Both the position numbers and the translations under genes were made by a program. A stretch of 64,000 nucleotides of DNA, from NCBI GenBank assembly GCA_041390365.1, contig JAWKQB010000001.1, positions 310,001-374,000 on the forward strand. The letters are read 5' to 3'. This DNA is from Syntrophotaleaceae bacterium (lineage in GTDB: Bacteria; Desulfobacterota; Desulfuromonadia; Desulfuromonadales; Syntrophotaleaceae). Below are positions 34,107-42,908 of this stretch, piece after piece. Each line of letters starts with the position of its first letter. Position 1 is the first letter of the stretch. The notes below the pieces were generated by a model. That model was not told the origin of the DNA. It ran no database searches and saw only the letters and a list, made by a program, of their open reading frames with translations.

Positions 34107-34352
34107 TTGCAGCCTCCTTTAGCGGGTCTTTATTGTTGATCAGTCGTCCCCTGACGCTTGACCCTAGACCCCCTTTAAGGTAAATTGGCGGCGTTTTATT
34201 TTAATAAATTTATTGGAGGGGCAGGTGGAAAAGGGATCATTTTTCACTGCTATTTTGGTTGATGAGAAACTCGCGCTTTGCCAGAATGCCCCTTCAAGAA
34301 TAAACATTTCATATGTTCTCATCTGATCTGTTTTTAAAAAAGGAGGTTCATC

Positions 34353-35666
34353 ATGCATCGTTTCCTTTTGATCGGTCTGTTTTTCCTCTTTCTGGCCGGT
34401 TGCGGTTCGGGTTCGGGTTCGAATACGGATCCCCAGACGGAAATGGCCTGGGAAAACCCGGTTCTTTTTTCTGCTCTCCACGAGGGGTTTCAGGGAGCCC
34501 GGTTGGTCGTTGATACAAGTGAGCGTGCCATGCTCGCCTGGAGCAAAGACTCGCACATATGGGCCGCAACGTCTGCGGATGGGGATGTCTGGAACACTCC
34601 AGAGCAGGTCGATGACGCCACGATGCGGGCCGGCCTGACAGCGCTCTCGATAAATGCTTCGGGCGCTGCCGCGCTGATGTGGCGAGCAGAGGAATCAACC
34701 GGAGACTATTTCAAAGCCCGTCTCTACTCGCCGGCGACGGGCTGGGATGCCACCTCTCAGCTCCTCGATGGGCTCACTGTCGACGGTACGGGCGGTGACA
34801 TAGCGATGAATGATGCCGGTGACGTGATGGGTGTCTTCACCCGCTACTCTGCAAGCGGCCATGTCTGGGCCCGCTCCTATACGGATACTTCGGACTGGAG
34901 CCCGGCAGCCATTCGCCTTGACACGCTGCCTGGTTTTTCCAACCATCCGGAGGTCGCTCTGGATGGCGACGGCAATGCCATCGTTGTCTGGGAGCAATGG
35001 GACGGATCGCGAAACCAGGCCCTGGCCCGCAGCTACACGGCCATCGGCGTCTGGGATATCTCGCCCACCGAACTCGATGGTGCGGGTGATCCGAGTATCG
35101 AGAAAATCCACATCGATCTTGGGACCAACGGCGACGGGCTCGCTCACTGGACCCTGGCCGACAGGACGGCCGTCAAGGTTCGGCGCCTGATCAGCGGAAG
35201 CTGGCAGGCTACTGAAACGGTCGCTACGGGGACCAACATCTACACCTCTGATGCCATGATCGCACCCGATGGACGCATCGTCCAGACCTGGGCGGACGGC
35301 CAGAACGTATACGCCAAAACCTGGGTTGGCGGCGTTTGGGAAGCCGACTCGACCTTGGTGAGCGATGATGGCGAGGCCCTGAACCTGCGCTCGCAGGTCA
35401 TGGCAATGGACCGGACCAACGGTCGCGTCGTCGTCATGTGGACCCGTCTGGCCCTTGCTGATGCGGACGGATCGGCGGTCTGGGCGCGCCGTTACGATCC
35501 CGTCGACGGCTGGTCCCCGGTCGAGCAGGTGCTTCCCTGGACCCCCGGTATTCTCTTTGATGTGGACGACGCGGTTCTGTTCGACGACGGTCGCATTCTC
35601 GCTGTTCTCGCCGGTGAGGATGCTTCCGTCTATGAATACAGCACCTACCTGATTCATTACCGCTAA
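34353..35666 (+). CDS. Lipoprotein with repeated beta-propeller-like segments
   Basis: A 437-residue lipoprotein. The signal peptide ends in lipobox LAGC, followed by a Gly/Ser spacer. The mature part repeats a pattern of about 50 residues with a small-residue strand, D-x-G/A-x-G-x-A/I, V/W and W (for example ALDGDGNAIVVWEQWDGSRN and INASGAAALMWRAEE), consistent with a blade-type beta fold. AAGGAGG precedes the ATG. No enzymatic motif is visible; a cell-surface or periplasmic role is inferred. Confidence 0.78.
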   Translation: MHRFLLIGLFFLFLAGCGSGSGSNTDPQTEMAWENPVLFSALHEGFQGARLVVDTSERAMLAWSKDSHIWAATSADGDVWNTPEQVDDATMRAGLTALSINASGAAALMWRAEESTGDYFKARLYSPATGWDATSQLLDGLTVDGTGGDIAMNDAGDVMGVFTRYSASGHVWARSYTDTSDWSPAAIRLDTLPGFSNHPEVALDGDGNAIVVWEQWDGSRNQALARSYTAIGVWDISPTELDGAGDPSIEKIHIDLGTNGDGLAHWTLADRTAVKVRRLISGSWQATETVATGTNIYTSDAMIAPDGRIVQTWADGQNVYAKTWVGGVWEADSTLVSDDGEALNLRSQVMAMDRTNGRVVVMWTRLALADADGSAVWARRYDPVDGWSPVEQVLPWTPGILFDVDDAVLFDDGRILAVLAGEDASVYEYSTYLIHYR

Positions 35667-35760
35667 AATTGTTAATGAATCGGTCTGGACTGGCTCAGTC
35701 GTCAAAAGATCCAGGAGAACTTGGGAGTGCGAGAGTTAGGGAAAAGAGTGGTGGCAAGGC

Positions 35761-36465
35761 GTGATTGAAGCTGTAGTTTTTGATTTTGACGGAACATTGG
35801 TCAACTATGTTGACTCTGATATAAAAAGTCTAAAACATCTGCATTCTGTTATGGAAGCAAAAGTTCCTTTCAAAGAATTTTTGCAAACCGCCGTTGATGA
35901 AATAATGGAATTCCACAGGCTTGTTGAGGAGAGATTTATAGATCCTCTTTTAATGCACAAATTTCGGCTTGAAAAAACGTTCAAGGCACACGGGATTCAA
36001 TGGGATGATTCAGCTTTGGCAATCTACAAAGATGAGATTGTTCGCACATGCATACCATTTGATGGTGTAGCTGACATATTGTCCCGACTCAGAGAGAGTT
36101 TCAAGTTGGGATTAATAACAAACGCTTACGACGGTTTGGAACAGAGAAGGCGGATTGAGGCTTCTGGTTTACAAAACTACTTCGACGAGATACTGATTTC
36201 TGGGGATGTCGGAGTATATAAACCTGATCCGAACATCTTTCATATTCTGCTAAACAGAATTGGCGTAGTGCCTGAAAAAGCACTATATATTGGTGACTCA
36301 ATTAAGCACGATGTGGCTGGGGCGAATGCAGCTGGTATGAAGTCCGTGCTGTTTTGTAAGAGCTCGAAAAGATGGAGCAGTGAAGCACATTTTCATGCGC
36401 ATGGGGTTGAAGGTCTAGAAGCATTTGCTACTGAACTCTGTGAGTTAGCGCGAACAGGATCATAA
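35761..36465 (+). CDS. HAD-superfamily hydrolase
   Basis: A 234-residue protein beginning at GTG. HAD motif I is FDFDGTLVNY, motif II LGLITNAYD, motif III near GVYKPDPNIF, and motif IV YIGDSIKHDVAGANAAG, the subfamily IA layout. It is likely a small-molecule phosphatase. The gene is clearly more AT-rich than its surroundings and is not linked to an obvious pathway, suggesting recent acquisition. Confidence 0.83.
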   Translation: MIEAVVFDFDGTLVNYVDSDIKSLKHLHSVMEAKVPFKEFLQTAVDEIMEFHRLVEERFIDPLLMHKFRLEKTFKAHGIQWDDSALAIYKDEIVRTCIPFDGVADILSRLRESFKLGLITNAYDGLEQRRRIEASGLQNYFDEILISGDVGVYKPDPNIFHILLNRIGVVPEKALYIGDSIKHDVAGANAAGMKSVLFCKSSKRWSSEAHFHAHGVEGLEAFATELCELARTGS

Positions 36466-36516
36466 CAAAGCCATCCAACCGATATTGTCCTTTTATCGAT
36501 ATCAAGGGGCGTGAAA

Positions 36517-36954
36517 ATGAAGAAGATTGGCATCATTATATGCAATCGATATTACACGTGTGCTGGCGGGAAATGTCTGCGAGCCATGCGCCATCGTGAA
36601 GGGGCTTTTTCCCTTTACCAGGGAGAGGAGGTTGAGCTTGTAGGATTTACGACCTGCGGTGGGTGTCCTGGTGGAAATGTCGAATACGCTCCCGCAGAGA
36701 TGAAGAAGAATGGCGCAGATGTCATCCATTTAGCCACCGGTTTGGTGGTCGGTTATCCGCCTTGTCCACGAGTGGAGATTTTTGTTGATTATATTTCCGT
36801 TAAGTTTGGATTGGATGTAGTTATTGGCACGCATCCAATCCCGCAAAATTATTTCTTGACCCACGAAAGACTCGGCACTTGGGAGTCCGATATCTGGCAA
36901 GATCGAATTAAGTATGTTTTTCCAGAATTGAAAATGCGATTGGCATATGATTAA
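36517..36954 (+). CDS. CGGC-domain protein
   Basis: A 145-residue protein starting at the ATG 6 nt after the first GTG, with AAGGGG upstream. The motif FTTCGGCPGGNVEY and flanking cysteines (CNRYYTCAGGKCLRAM; YPPCPR) define the CGGC-domain family, presumed metal- or cluster-binding proteins of unknown role that are common in anaerobes. AT-rich like the HAD gene 51 nt upstream, with which it may form a transferred pair. Confidence 0.8.
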   Translation: MKKIGIIICNRYYTCAGGKCLRAMRHREGAFSLYQGEEVELVGFTTCGGCPGGNVEYAPAEMKKNGADVIHLATGLVVGYPPCPRVEIFVDYISVKFGLDVVIGTHPIPQNYFLTHERLGTWESDIWQDRIKYVFPELKMRLAYD

Positions 36955-37018
36955 GTCCACTATCATTGCTTACCGACCTGAAATTTTCAGGGCCAAGGGC
37001 TAAGATCATCATAAATTG

Positions 37019-37366
37019 TCACTGCATTATGTCCCAGTCCTCTTCGCTCCAGGTCGGCATTTTCACGCCGGTGCAGTCAAATGCGTATCCAGTGACCCTC
37101 CCCCTAATCCCGTTTGTTTCGTTTTTCCATACGATATGGGTTGCACCCGCTTCCCTTGCTTTTAAAGCTGTTTGGTATCTGAAATCCGCTAAAACCGGCG
37201 GGGGGCCCCAGAAGCTGTAACCGGAAGGGCCGGGATATTTCCCTACAGGACGACACTCCCTTACGCTGATCATGTCCGATTCGGTGAGCGGGAAAGATTC
37301 GGCCCAGAGTGCAGAGGCGCCGGCGAACATTGTGAAAATAACAAGCAGTTGCATGAAAAACTTCAT
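37019..37366 (-). CDS. Secreted DUF4156-like small protein
   Basis: About 115 residues from the ATG at 37366, preceded by GGGAGG; the ATG at 37378 lies upstream of that site. The signal peptide (MKFFMQLLVIFTMFAGASAL ... WA) is followed by a domain with VRECRPVGKY and ALKAREAGATHIVWKN and ending TGYAFDC. Paired cysteines and the A-x-x-x-GA(N/T)H pattern resemble the DUF4156/RcsF-like envelope family. The family match is by eye only. Confidence 0.65.
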   Translation of the reverse strand: MKFFMQLLVIFTMFAGASALWAESFPLTESDMISVRECRPVGKYPGPSGYSFWGPPPVLADFRYQTALKAREAGATHIVWKNETNGIRGRVTGYAFDCTGVKMPTWSEEDWDIMQ

Positions 37367-37605
37367 AGATCCTCCCATTATCTGGTTGCCGTAGCCTGCA
37401 TGGTCACGCGACTTAATGCCTTTCCTTCAAGGTTGCCGCTCATGCATGACATTTACTTTCCATTATCCTTCATCGATCCGGGAGGTTCAATAGAAAGGGT
37501 GATTGGATAATGGCGCGCCGAAATTCGAACGGGTGTCAACATAGATAGGTGAGGGGACGCGAAGGACTTCCGGATGGCGGAGTTAGTCCAAACTGAGAAG
37601 GGGGG

Positions 37606-38067
37606 TCAGAAAGGAAGCGTGAGATCGAAAGAAATGTGCAGGTCGTCGGCTTCTGTTTCGAGGGCGGCGGAGGACGGATCCATCAGGGCGGAAGTCGGAT
37701 CGGCAAGGCGATAGCCCACGTTGAGGCTGGCGTTGTCGCCGAGCAGACAGCCAATCCCCAATTCAAGGCGAAGGTTATCCTTCTCCGAATCGCGGTAGAC
37801 CGAAGGAGACCCTTCTTCCTCGGGCTCCATCTTTCGGGTAATACCGAGGTAGGGGGTGAATGGGCTTTCGGTCACGAGGTGGATGGCGGCCAAATCGCCG
37901 TCGGCTCTCAGATTAAAAGGGGAGTCGTTTGGAGGAGTCGTCGTGCGAGCACAGTCGTCAAGGAGGGAGGGGGGGAGCGACTTGCCCGCTGGAACCTGTG
38001 TGCTTGCGGCAAACGCGGTGGATGCAAAAAGGGCGATTCCTGCTGCTATTAAAAAGATTTTGCCCAT
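37606..38067 (-). CDS. Secreted hypothetical protein, possible small outer-membrane barrel
   Basis: A 153-residue protein with a signal peptide (MGKIFLIAAGIALFASTAFA). The mature part has alternating hydrophobic strands and ends LHISFDLTLPF with a terminal Phe, as often seen in outer-membrane beta-barrels. LRLELGIGCLLGDNASLNVG-type strands support this. No family is recognised. The 227 nt between it and the DUF4156-like gene hold nothing I can identify. Confidence 0.6.
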   Translation of the reverse strand: MGKIFLIAAGIALFASTAFAASTQVPAGKSLPPSLLDDCARTTTPPNDSPFNLRADGDLAAIHLVTESPFTPYLGITRKMEPEEEGSPSVYRDSEKDNLRLELGIGCLLGDNASLNVGYRLADPTSALMDPSSAALETEADDLHISFDLTLPF

Positions 38068-38244
38068 TCCAGCCTCCCGAGGTTGCGTGCAGGCAGCAAT
38101 TCATGCTAACCGAAGTCCTTGTTGAATTGCAAGGGCCTAAATCTATTGGTATTATTCACTCTACGTTTCTCTATCGATTCCACTGAATATCGCTGAGCAC
38201 TTGAAATGATCAAGCAGTTCAGTTTTTTATCGAAGGAAATTCAA

Positions 38245-38505
38245 ATGGAATACAATCCGAGACTCAAGGCGGCAGTCATTCAAGTTGTTGAAAACCAAAT
38301 CAGATCGGATGATCCGCCGGAAACGAGACAGACTATGGATCGTCTGATTTCGGAAGGGTTTAGCAAAAAGGAAGCGAAAGAACTGATAGGTACTGTTGTC
38401 GTTGCCGAAGTATGGGATGTTTTAAAGGAAGGGAAACCCTTCAACCTAAAAAGATTTATCAAGGCTCTCGATAATCTTCCCGAATTGCCTTACAGTCAAG
38501 AATAA
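38245..38505 (+). CDS. Small conserved hypothetical protein
   Basis: About 86 residues from ATG 38245 (MEYNPRLKAAVIQVVENQI), 8 nt after AAGGA; an in-frame ATG at 38206 has no ribosome site. The helical sequence with ETRQTMDRLISEGFSKKEAK and AKELIGTVVVAEVWDVLK looks like a widespread small family in anaerobes seen as stand-alone genes. Function is unknown and no enzymatic motif is seen. Confidence 0.7.
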   Translation: MEYNPRLKAAVIQVVENQIRSDDPPETRQTMDRLISEGFSKKEAKELIGTVVVAEVWDVLKEGKPFNLKRFIKALDNLPELPYSQE

Positions 38506-38562
38506 TCAGAAATCTTGCAGGGGAAAACAAGCCGGCGGTGGGCTTTTATGTCAAGCGACAAA

Positions 38563-38636
38563 CGCGCCCGGTAGGATTCGAACCCACAACCCCCAGATCC
38601 GAAGTCTGGTGCTCTATCCAGTTGAGCTACGGGCGC
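38563..38636 (-). tRNA. tRNA-Arg (TCG)
   Basis: On the minus strand GCGCCCGTAGCTCAACTGG opens a full cloverleaf. The anticodon stem CCAGA/TCTGG encloses loop CTTCGGA, so the anticodon is TCG (reads CGA). The T-arm is GGTTCGAAT. The acceptor stem GCGCCCG/CGGGCGC is perfect with discriminator G. The genomic sequence after the discriminator is TTT, so CCA must be added post-transcriptionally, unlike the initiator tRNA in this window. Confidence 0.95.
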
Positions 38637-38650
38637 ACAGGAATGGCGGA

Positions 38651-38679
38651 ATTTTATCAGAAGATTCAGCTTGAAGCAA
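38651..38679 (-). promoter_or_regulatory. Sigma-70 promoter of tRNA-Arg
   Basis: Minus-strand TTGCTT (38679-38674), 17-nt spacer, TAAAAT (38656-38651). The tRNA 5' end lies 14 nt downstream of the -10 box, a typical tRNA promoter distance. Confidence 0.7.
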
Positions 38680-38774
38680 AATATTGATGGCAGAGGAGAA
38701 GACGTTGACACATGGTATAATATAATCCGTTGCACGGTTGGTTAATTTGCTGCTTATTTCGGGAGGGACCAAAG

Positions 38775-40028
38775 ATGTATGCCATCGAAGATATTCGCAG
38801 AAATACGATCGCCATGGTTCTGGCGGGCGGCAAAGGGGAACGGCTCAGTCCCCTGACCCTGCATAAGGCGAAACCGGATCTCCCTTTCGGAGGCAAATAC
38901 AAGATCATCGATTTCGCCCTGAGCAACCTCTTCAATTCCGGTTTTAAAAAGGTATACATTCTTACCCAGTACAAGGCCTTCTCGCTGAATCAGCATATCT
39001 GGAACTCCTGGGGAAAATGGACCGGGCTCGATGAATTTTTTGTGGCCATCTCCCCCGAAACCAGCAGCGACAGCGAAGAGTGGTTCCGGGGGACGGCAGA
39101 TGCCATCCGGCAGTACCTTCGGTTCATAGAATCCGCCGACGTGGATTACGTCGCCGTTTTCGGTGGTGATCATATCTACAAAATGGACGTAGGACAGATG
39201 ATCGCCTCCCATCGCATGAACAGGGCCGACATCACCATCGCCTCCCTCGAGGTGCCGGTGGAGGAGGCCAGGCGCTTCGGGGTCTTTTCCGTCAACGACG
39301 ATTTCTGGGTGACGGCTTTTACGGAAAAGCCGAGTCGACCGGAAACGATTCCGGGGCGGGATACCTGTTTTGCGTCGATGGGCAATTACATCTTTTCCAC
39401 ACAAAAGCTCATTGAAATCCTGAAAGAGGGGACCAAGCGGCATTCCGACCTCGATTTTGGCAAACACGTCATTCCGATGATGTTGGAGCGGGGCGACAAA
39501 ATTTTCGCCTATAATTTCAACGACAATCAGGTTCCCGGCATGAGATCCGAGGAGCGGGGCTACTGGCGGGATGTGGGGACCATCGATTCCTATTACGAAG
39601 CCAACATGGACCTGGTCCGCGTCTCCCCGCAACTGAATCTCTATAACTACAAGTGGCCCATTCTGACCGACCAGGGGAATTTTCCTCCGGCGAAAACCAT
39701 ATTCGACGACGAGGACCGCCGCGGTATGAATATCGACTCGTACGTCTGCGGCGGCTGCATTACCAGCGGAGGCATCGTAAAACGATCGATAGTCGGTCCA
39801 CTATGCAAAATAAACAGTTACAGCGTGGTAGAAGACTCGATTCTCTTCAACAATGTCACCATTGGCCGTCATGCCAAAATCAGGCGGGCGATCATCGAGG
39901 ATAGCGTAGCCATCCCCGACGGGGAGGAGGTAGGTTACAACCTTGAGGAGGACAGGCAAAAAGGCTATACGGTCACCGAATCGGGCATCGTTGTGGTGCC
40001 GAAAAAGAAGAAAGGTTGTCAGGGGTAA
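38775..40028 (+). CDS. glgC: Glucose-1-phosphate adenylyltransferase
   Basis: About 417 residues from the ATG after GGGAGGG. It makes ADP-glucose for glycogen. The nucleotide-binding motif is MVLAGGKGERLSPLT, substrate motifs include KPDLPFGGKYKIIDF, GTADAIRQ and FGGDHIYKMD, and FTEKP is conserved. A C-terminal left-handed beta-helix (SIVGPLCKINSYSVVEDSIL) carries the regulatory region. A TTGACA and a TATAAT lie upstream but only 10 nt apart, so the promoter is unclear. No other glycogen gene is adjacent. Confidence 0.94.
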   Translation: MYAIEDIRRNTIAMVLAGGKGERLSPLTLHKAKPDLPFGGKYKIIDFALSNLFNSGFKKVYILTQYKAFSLNQHIWNSWGKWTGLDEFFVAISPETSSDSEEWFRGTADAIRQYLRFIESADVDYVAVFGGDHIYKMDVGQMIASHRMNRADITIASLEVPVEEARRFGVFSVNDDFWVTAFTEKPSRPETIPGRDTCFASMGNYIFSTQKLIEILKEGTKRHSDLDFGKHVIPMMLERGDKIFAYNFNDNQVPGMRSEERGYWRDVGTIDSYYEANMDLVRVSPQLNLYNYKWPILTDQGNFPPAKTIFDDEDRRGMNIDSYVCGGCITSGGIVKRSIVGPLCKINSYSVVEDSILFNNVTIGRHAKIRRAIIEDSVAIPDGEEVGYNLEEDRQKGYTVTESGIVVVPKKKKGCQG

Positions 40029-40067
40029 CCAGGAAGCTCCGGTAGTTCCCGTGCGGTTCGTTGTGCA

Positions 40068-40088
40068 GGCCCAGCTGTGTGCTGGGCC
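40068..40088. terminator. Hairpin between convergent genes (possible bidirectional terminator)
   Basis: A perfect 8-bp stem GGCCCAGC-tgtgt-GCTGGGCC between the converging glgC and DUF853 genes. There is no T-tract on either side, so the terminator role is inferred from position only. Confidence 0.35.
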
Positions 40089-40155
40089 AAATTGGCGCAC
40101 GGAAGGCAGGGCAAAAAAGGGCCAGAATCAGAAGACAGGACAAGCCGCAGGGGTA

Positions 40156-41628
40156 CTAGCTTCGCCGGGAACTGCCGAGGATGCCGCCGAGGACACCCCT
40201 CAGGATGCGCCGGCCGAGCTGGCTGCCGAGGGTCCGGGCGGCCTGCTTGGCCATGGTCTCCACCAGGCCCTGGCGGCGCTTGTTGCCCCATAGCAGTTCC
40301 CCGATTTTGTTTCCCTCCTCCGCCGGTTTCTCCGGCTGCTCGACGGTTTTTCGTTCCAGGGTTTTCCGCTCAAGAATTTCGTATGCCGATTCCCGATTGA
40401 CCGGTGTGTCGTATTTGCCTCCAATGGGGCTGCGGGCCATGACAGCCTTCCGTTCTTCCGGGGTCAGGCCGCCGATGCGGCAGCGGGGCGGGCAGATCAG
40501 GGTCCGCTCCACCGGCAGCGGCACCCCTTTTTCCTGCAGTGTGGAGACCAGTGCTTCGCCGACGCCGAGCTGGGAGATGACTTCAGCGACGTCGAAGGCC
40601 GGATTGGGGGGGAAGGTTTCGGCAGCAGAGCGCACCGCCTTCTGATCCCGGGGCGTGTAGGCCCGCAAGGCGTGCTGGATGCGGTTGCCGAGCTGGCCGA
40701 GGACTTCCCCCGGAAGATCGTCCGGGTACTGGGAGCAGAAGTAGATGCCCACCCCCTTGGAGCGGATCAGACGGACCACCTGCTCCACCCTTTGCAGAAG
40801 TGCCGGAGGCGCGTCGTCGAACAGCAGGTGCGCCTCGTCGAAGAAGAACACCAGCTTCGGCCGGTCGAGATCGCCGACCTCGGGTAAGTCCTCGAACAGT
40901 TCCGACAACAGCCAGAGCAGAAAGCTGGCGTAAAGGCGGGGTTTGAGAATCAGCCGGTCAGCGGCGAAGATGTTGATGATGCCGCGCCCGCTCAGATCGG
41001 TCCGCATCAGATCGGGGATCTCCAGAGCCGGTTCGCCGAGAAAGGATTTGCCGCCGTCCCGTTCCAGGGGCAACAGGGCTCGCTGAATGGCGGCCAGCGA
41101 CTGGGCGCTGACAAGGCCGTAGCGGGCCGAGATCTCCTTGCGATTGTCGGCGACAAAGTTGAGCAACGCCCGCAGGTCCTCGATGTCGAGGAGCAGAAGT
41201 CCCTGGTCGTCGGCAAGCTGGAAGACGATCTCCAGGATTCCGGACTGGGTGTCGTTGAGTTCCAGGATGCGGCCGAGCAGCTTGGGGCCGATTTCGCTGA
41301 TGGTGGTGCGGACCGGATGGCCCGCCTCGCCGAAAATGTCCCAGAAGACGACCGGGCTGGCTTCGGGGGAAAAGCCTTCGAGGCCGGTTTCGGTCAGCCG
41401 TTGACGGATACGGTCGCTAAGGGTGCCGGCCTGGGCCAAACCGGAAACATCCCCCTTGACGTCGGCCATGAAAACGGGGACCCCAATTCGTGAAAAGGAT
41501 TCGGCCAGAACCATCAGGGTGACGGTCTTGCCGGTTCCGGTGGCTCCGGCGATAAGGCCGTGACGGTTGCCATAGGGGGCAAGCAGATGAACGGGGCGGG
41601 ACCCTCTGCCGATCAGAACCTGTTCCAC
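40156..41628 (-). CDS. DUF853 / HerA-like P-loop ATPase
   Basis: A 490-residue ATPase. Walker A is GLIAGATGTGKTVTL; ADVKGDVSGLAQAG follows it, and Walker B is KLVFFFDEAHLLFDDA. The later IYFCSQYPDDLPG and RIQHALRAYTPRDQKAV are typical of the DUF853 (YjgR) family. The lysine/arginine-rich C-terminus ends in a Gly/Leu stretch. The role in the family is not established; relatives of HerA act in DNA processing. Confidence 0.88.
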   Translation of the reverse strand: MEQVLIGRGSRPVHLLAPYGNRHGLIAGATGTGKTVTLMVLAESFSRIGVPVFMADVKGDVSGLAQAGTLSDRIRQRLTETGLEGFSPEASPVVFWDIFGEAGHPVRTTISEIGPKLLGRILELNDTQSGILEIVFQLADDQGLLLLDIEDLRALLNFVADNRKEISARYGLVSAQSLAAIQRALLPLERDGGKSFLGEPALEIPDLMRTDLSGRGIINIFAADRLILKPRLYASFLLWLLSELFEDLPEVGDLDRPKLVFFFDEAHLLFDDAPPALLQRVEQVVRLIRSKGVGIYFCSQYPDDLPGEVLGQLGNRIQHALRAYTPRDQKAVRSAAETFPPNPAFDVAEVISQLGVGEALVSTLQEKGVPLPVERTLICPPRCRIGGLTPEERKAVMARSPIGGKYDTPVNRESAYEILERKTLERKTVEQPEKPAEEGNKIGELLWGNKRRQGLVETMAKQAARTLGSQLGRRILRGVLGGILGSSRRS

Positions 41629-41710
41629 GTAAACCTCCTGGCAGTCGGCCGCAAGGGTCCTTTAAAAATCTTGCATCAGGAAACCTGCGGTCATCTAATG
41701 TCATTCATTT

Positions 41711-42736
41711 TCAGTATCGGGTGGTGGAAAATTGCCGTGTCTGCGGGCTGCAGACATAACCATGTTTATTAAACCAATCCACCGCTTTGCTCAAGGCCAT
41801 TTTTATCGATCCTTGGGGAAGTCCGAGCTCGCCTCTGGCCCTTGAGGAATCGAAAAACATTTTTTTGCCCGCCATCCTGACCCCGGCAAGGGGAATCAAA
41901 GGCTCCTTGCCGGTCAGATGGGAGAGCATCTCATTGACGTGGGCGGCCAGCAGGACGGGCGCATAGGGCAACTGGATCCGGGGGGCGGGCAGGCCGGTGA
42001 TTTCTTCCAGGCACTCGAAGATTGCGCGCAGGCTCATGTTTTTGTTGCCGAGTATGTATTTCTGGCCGATCCGCCCCCGCCGGGCTGCCAGCAGGTGACC
42101 CCGGGCACAATCCTCCACATCGATGAGATTCAGGCCGGTCTCGATATAGGCGGGCATTTTACGATTGAGAAAATCGACGATCATTTTTCCCGTGGGGGTA
42201 GGTTTGATGTCGAGTTGACCAACCGGGGTGGACGGGTTGACGATCACCAGTGGCAGGCCGTGCTGCAGAAAGCTTTCCGCCTCCCGTTCGGCGAGATACT
42301 TGCTTTTTTTGTAATGACCGACCATGTCGGAGAATGTGACCGGAGTTTCTTCCGTACCGGGGATGCCGTCGCCCGAGTTGCCGAGAGTTCCCACACTGCT
42401 GGTATAGACGACCCGGGTCACATCCTTTTTCAATGCAGTTTCCAGCAGGGCCCGCGTCCCGCCAACATTGGTTGCGTACATCTCCCCCGGATTCCTGGTC
42501 CAAAGGCGGTAATCGGCTGCGGCATGGAACAGGGTATCGCAACCTGTCAACCCTCTTTCCAGCGACGGCTTGTCCAGCAGATCGCCCTCGAAAACCTCGA
42601 CATCCAGTCCCACAATATTATTTCGGTTCGATCCGGCACGGACAAGGATCCTTACCCGACACCCCTCCTGCAGCAGTTCCCTGACAAGACTTGCACCGAT
42701 AAAACCGGTGGCTCCGGTGACGAAGACTTTTTTCAT
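41711..42736 (-). CDS. hpnA: Hopanoid-associated sugar epimerase (HpnA-like)
   Basis: A 341-residue extended short-chain dehydrogenase. The NAD-binding motif is VTGATGFIGASLV. The active site YKKSK(YLAE) follows YTSSVGTLGNSGDG. The block VNPSTPVGQLDIKPTPTGK, then ETGLNLIDVEDCARGHLLAA, is characteristic of HpnA, an epimerase encoded with hopanoid genes. No squalene-hopene cyclase or other hpn gene is in this window, so the pathway link rests on similarity alone. Confidence 0.85.
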   Translation of the reverse strand: MKKVFVTGATGFIGASLVRELLQEGCRVRILVRAGSNRNNIVGLDVEVFEGDLLDKPSLERGLTGCDTLFHAAADYRLWTRNPGEMYATNVGGTRALLETALKKDVTRVVYTSSVGTLGNSGDGIPGTEETPVTFSDMVGHYKKSKYLAEREAESFLQHGLPLVIVNPSTPVGQLDIKPTPTGKMIVDFLNRKMPAYIETGLNLIDVEDCARGHLLAARRGRIGQKYILGNKNMSLRAIFECLEEITGLPAPRIQLPYAPVLLAAHVNEMLSHLTGKEPLIPLAGVRMAGKKMFFDSSRARGELGLPQGSIKMALSKAVDWFNKHGYVCSPQTRQFSTTRY

Positions 42737-42908
42737 AGACCCTCTCGAAGAAGAGGTTGAGGAATGAGATTTTCCGGGGTTAATTATTAATAAAGCATAG
42801 TTTACCGAAAATACTGCAAAATGTACCCTTTCCGGGGAAAATTGAGGAATCCAGGGTGAAAAAGAGTGCTATGCTTTAATAAAAAATTTGATGAAGGGAA
42901 ATGGTTCC

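Noticed and set aside
38705..38726. TTGACA and TATAAT before glgC as a promoter
   Set aside because: The boxes are only 5-10 nt apart, too close for a sigma-70 promoter. The true promoter was not identified.
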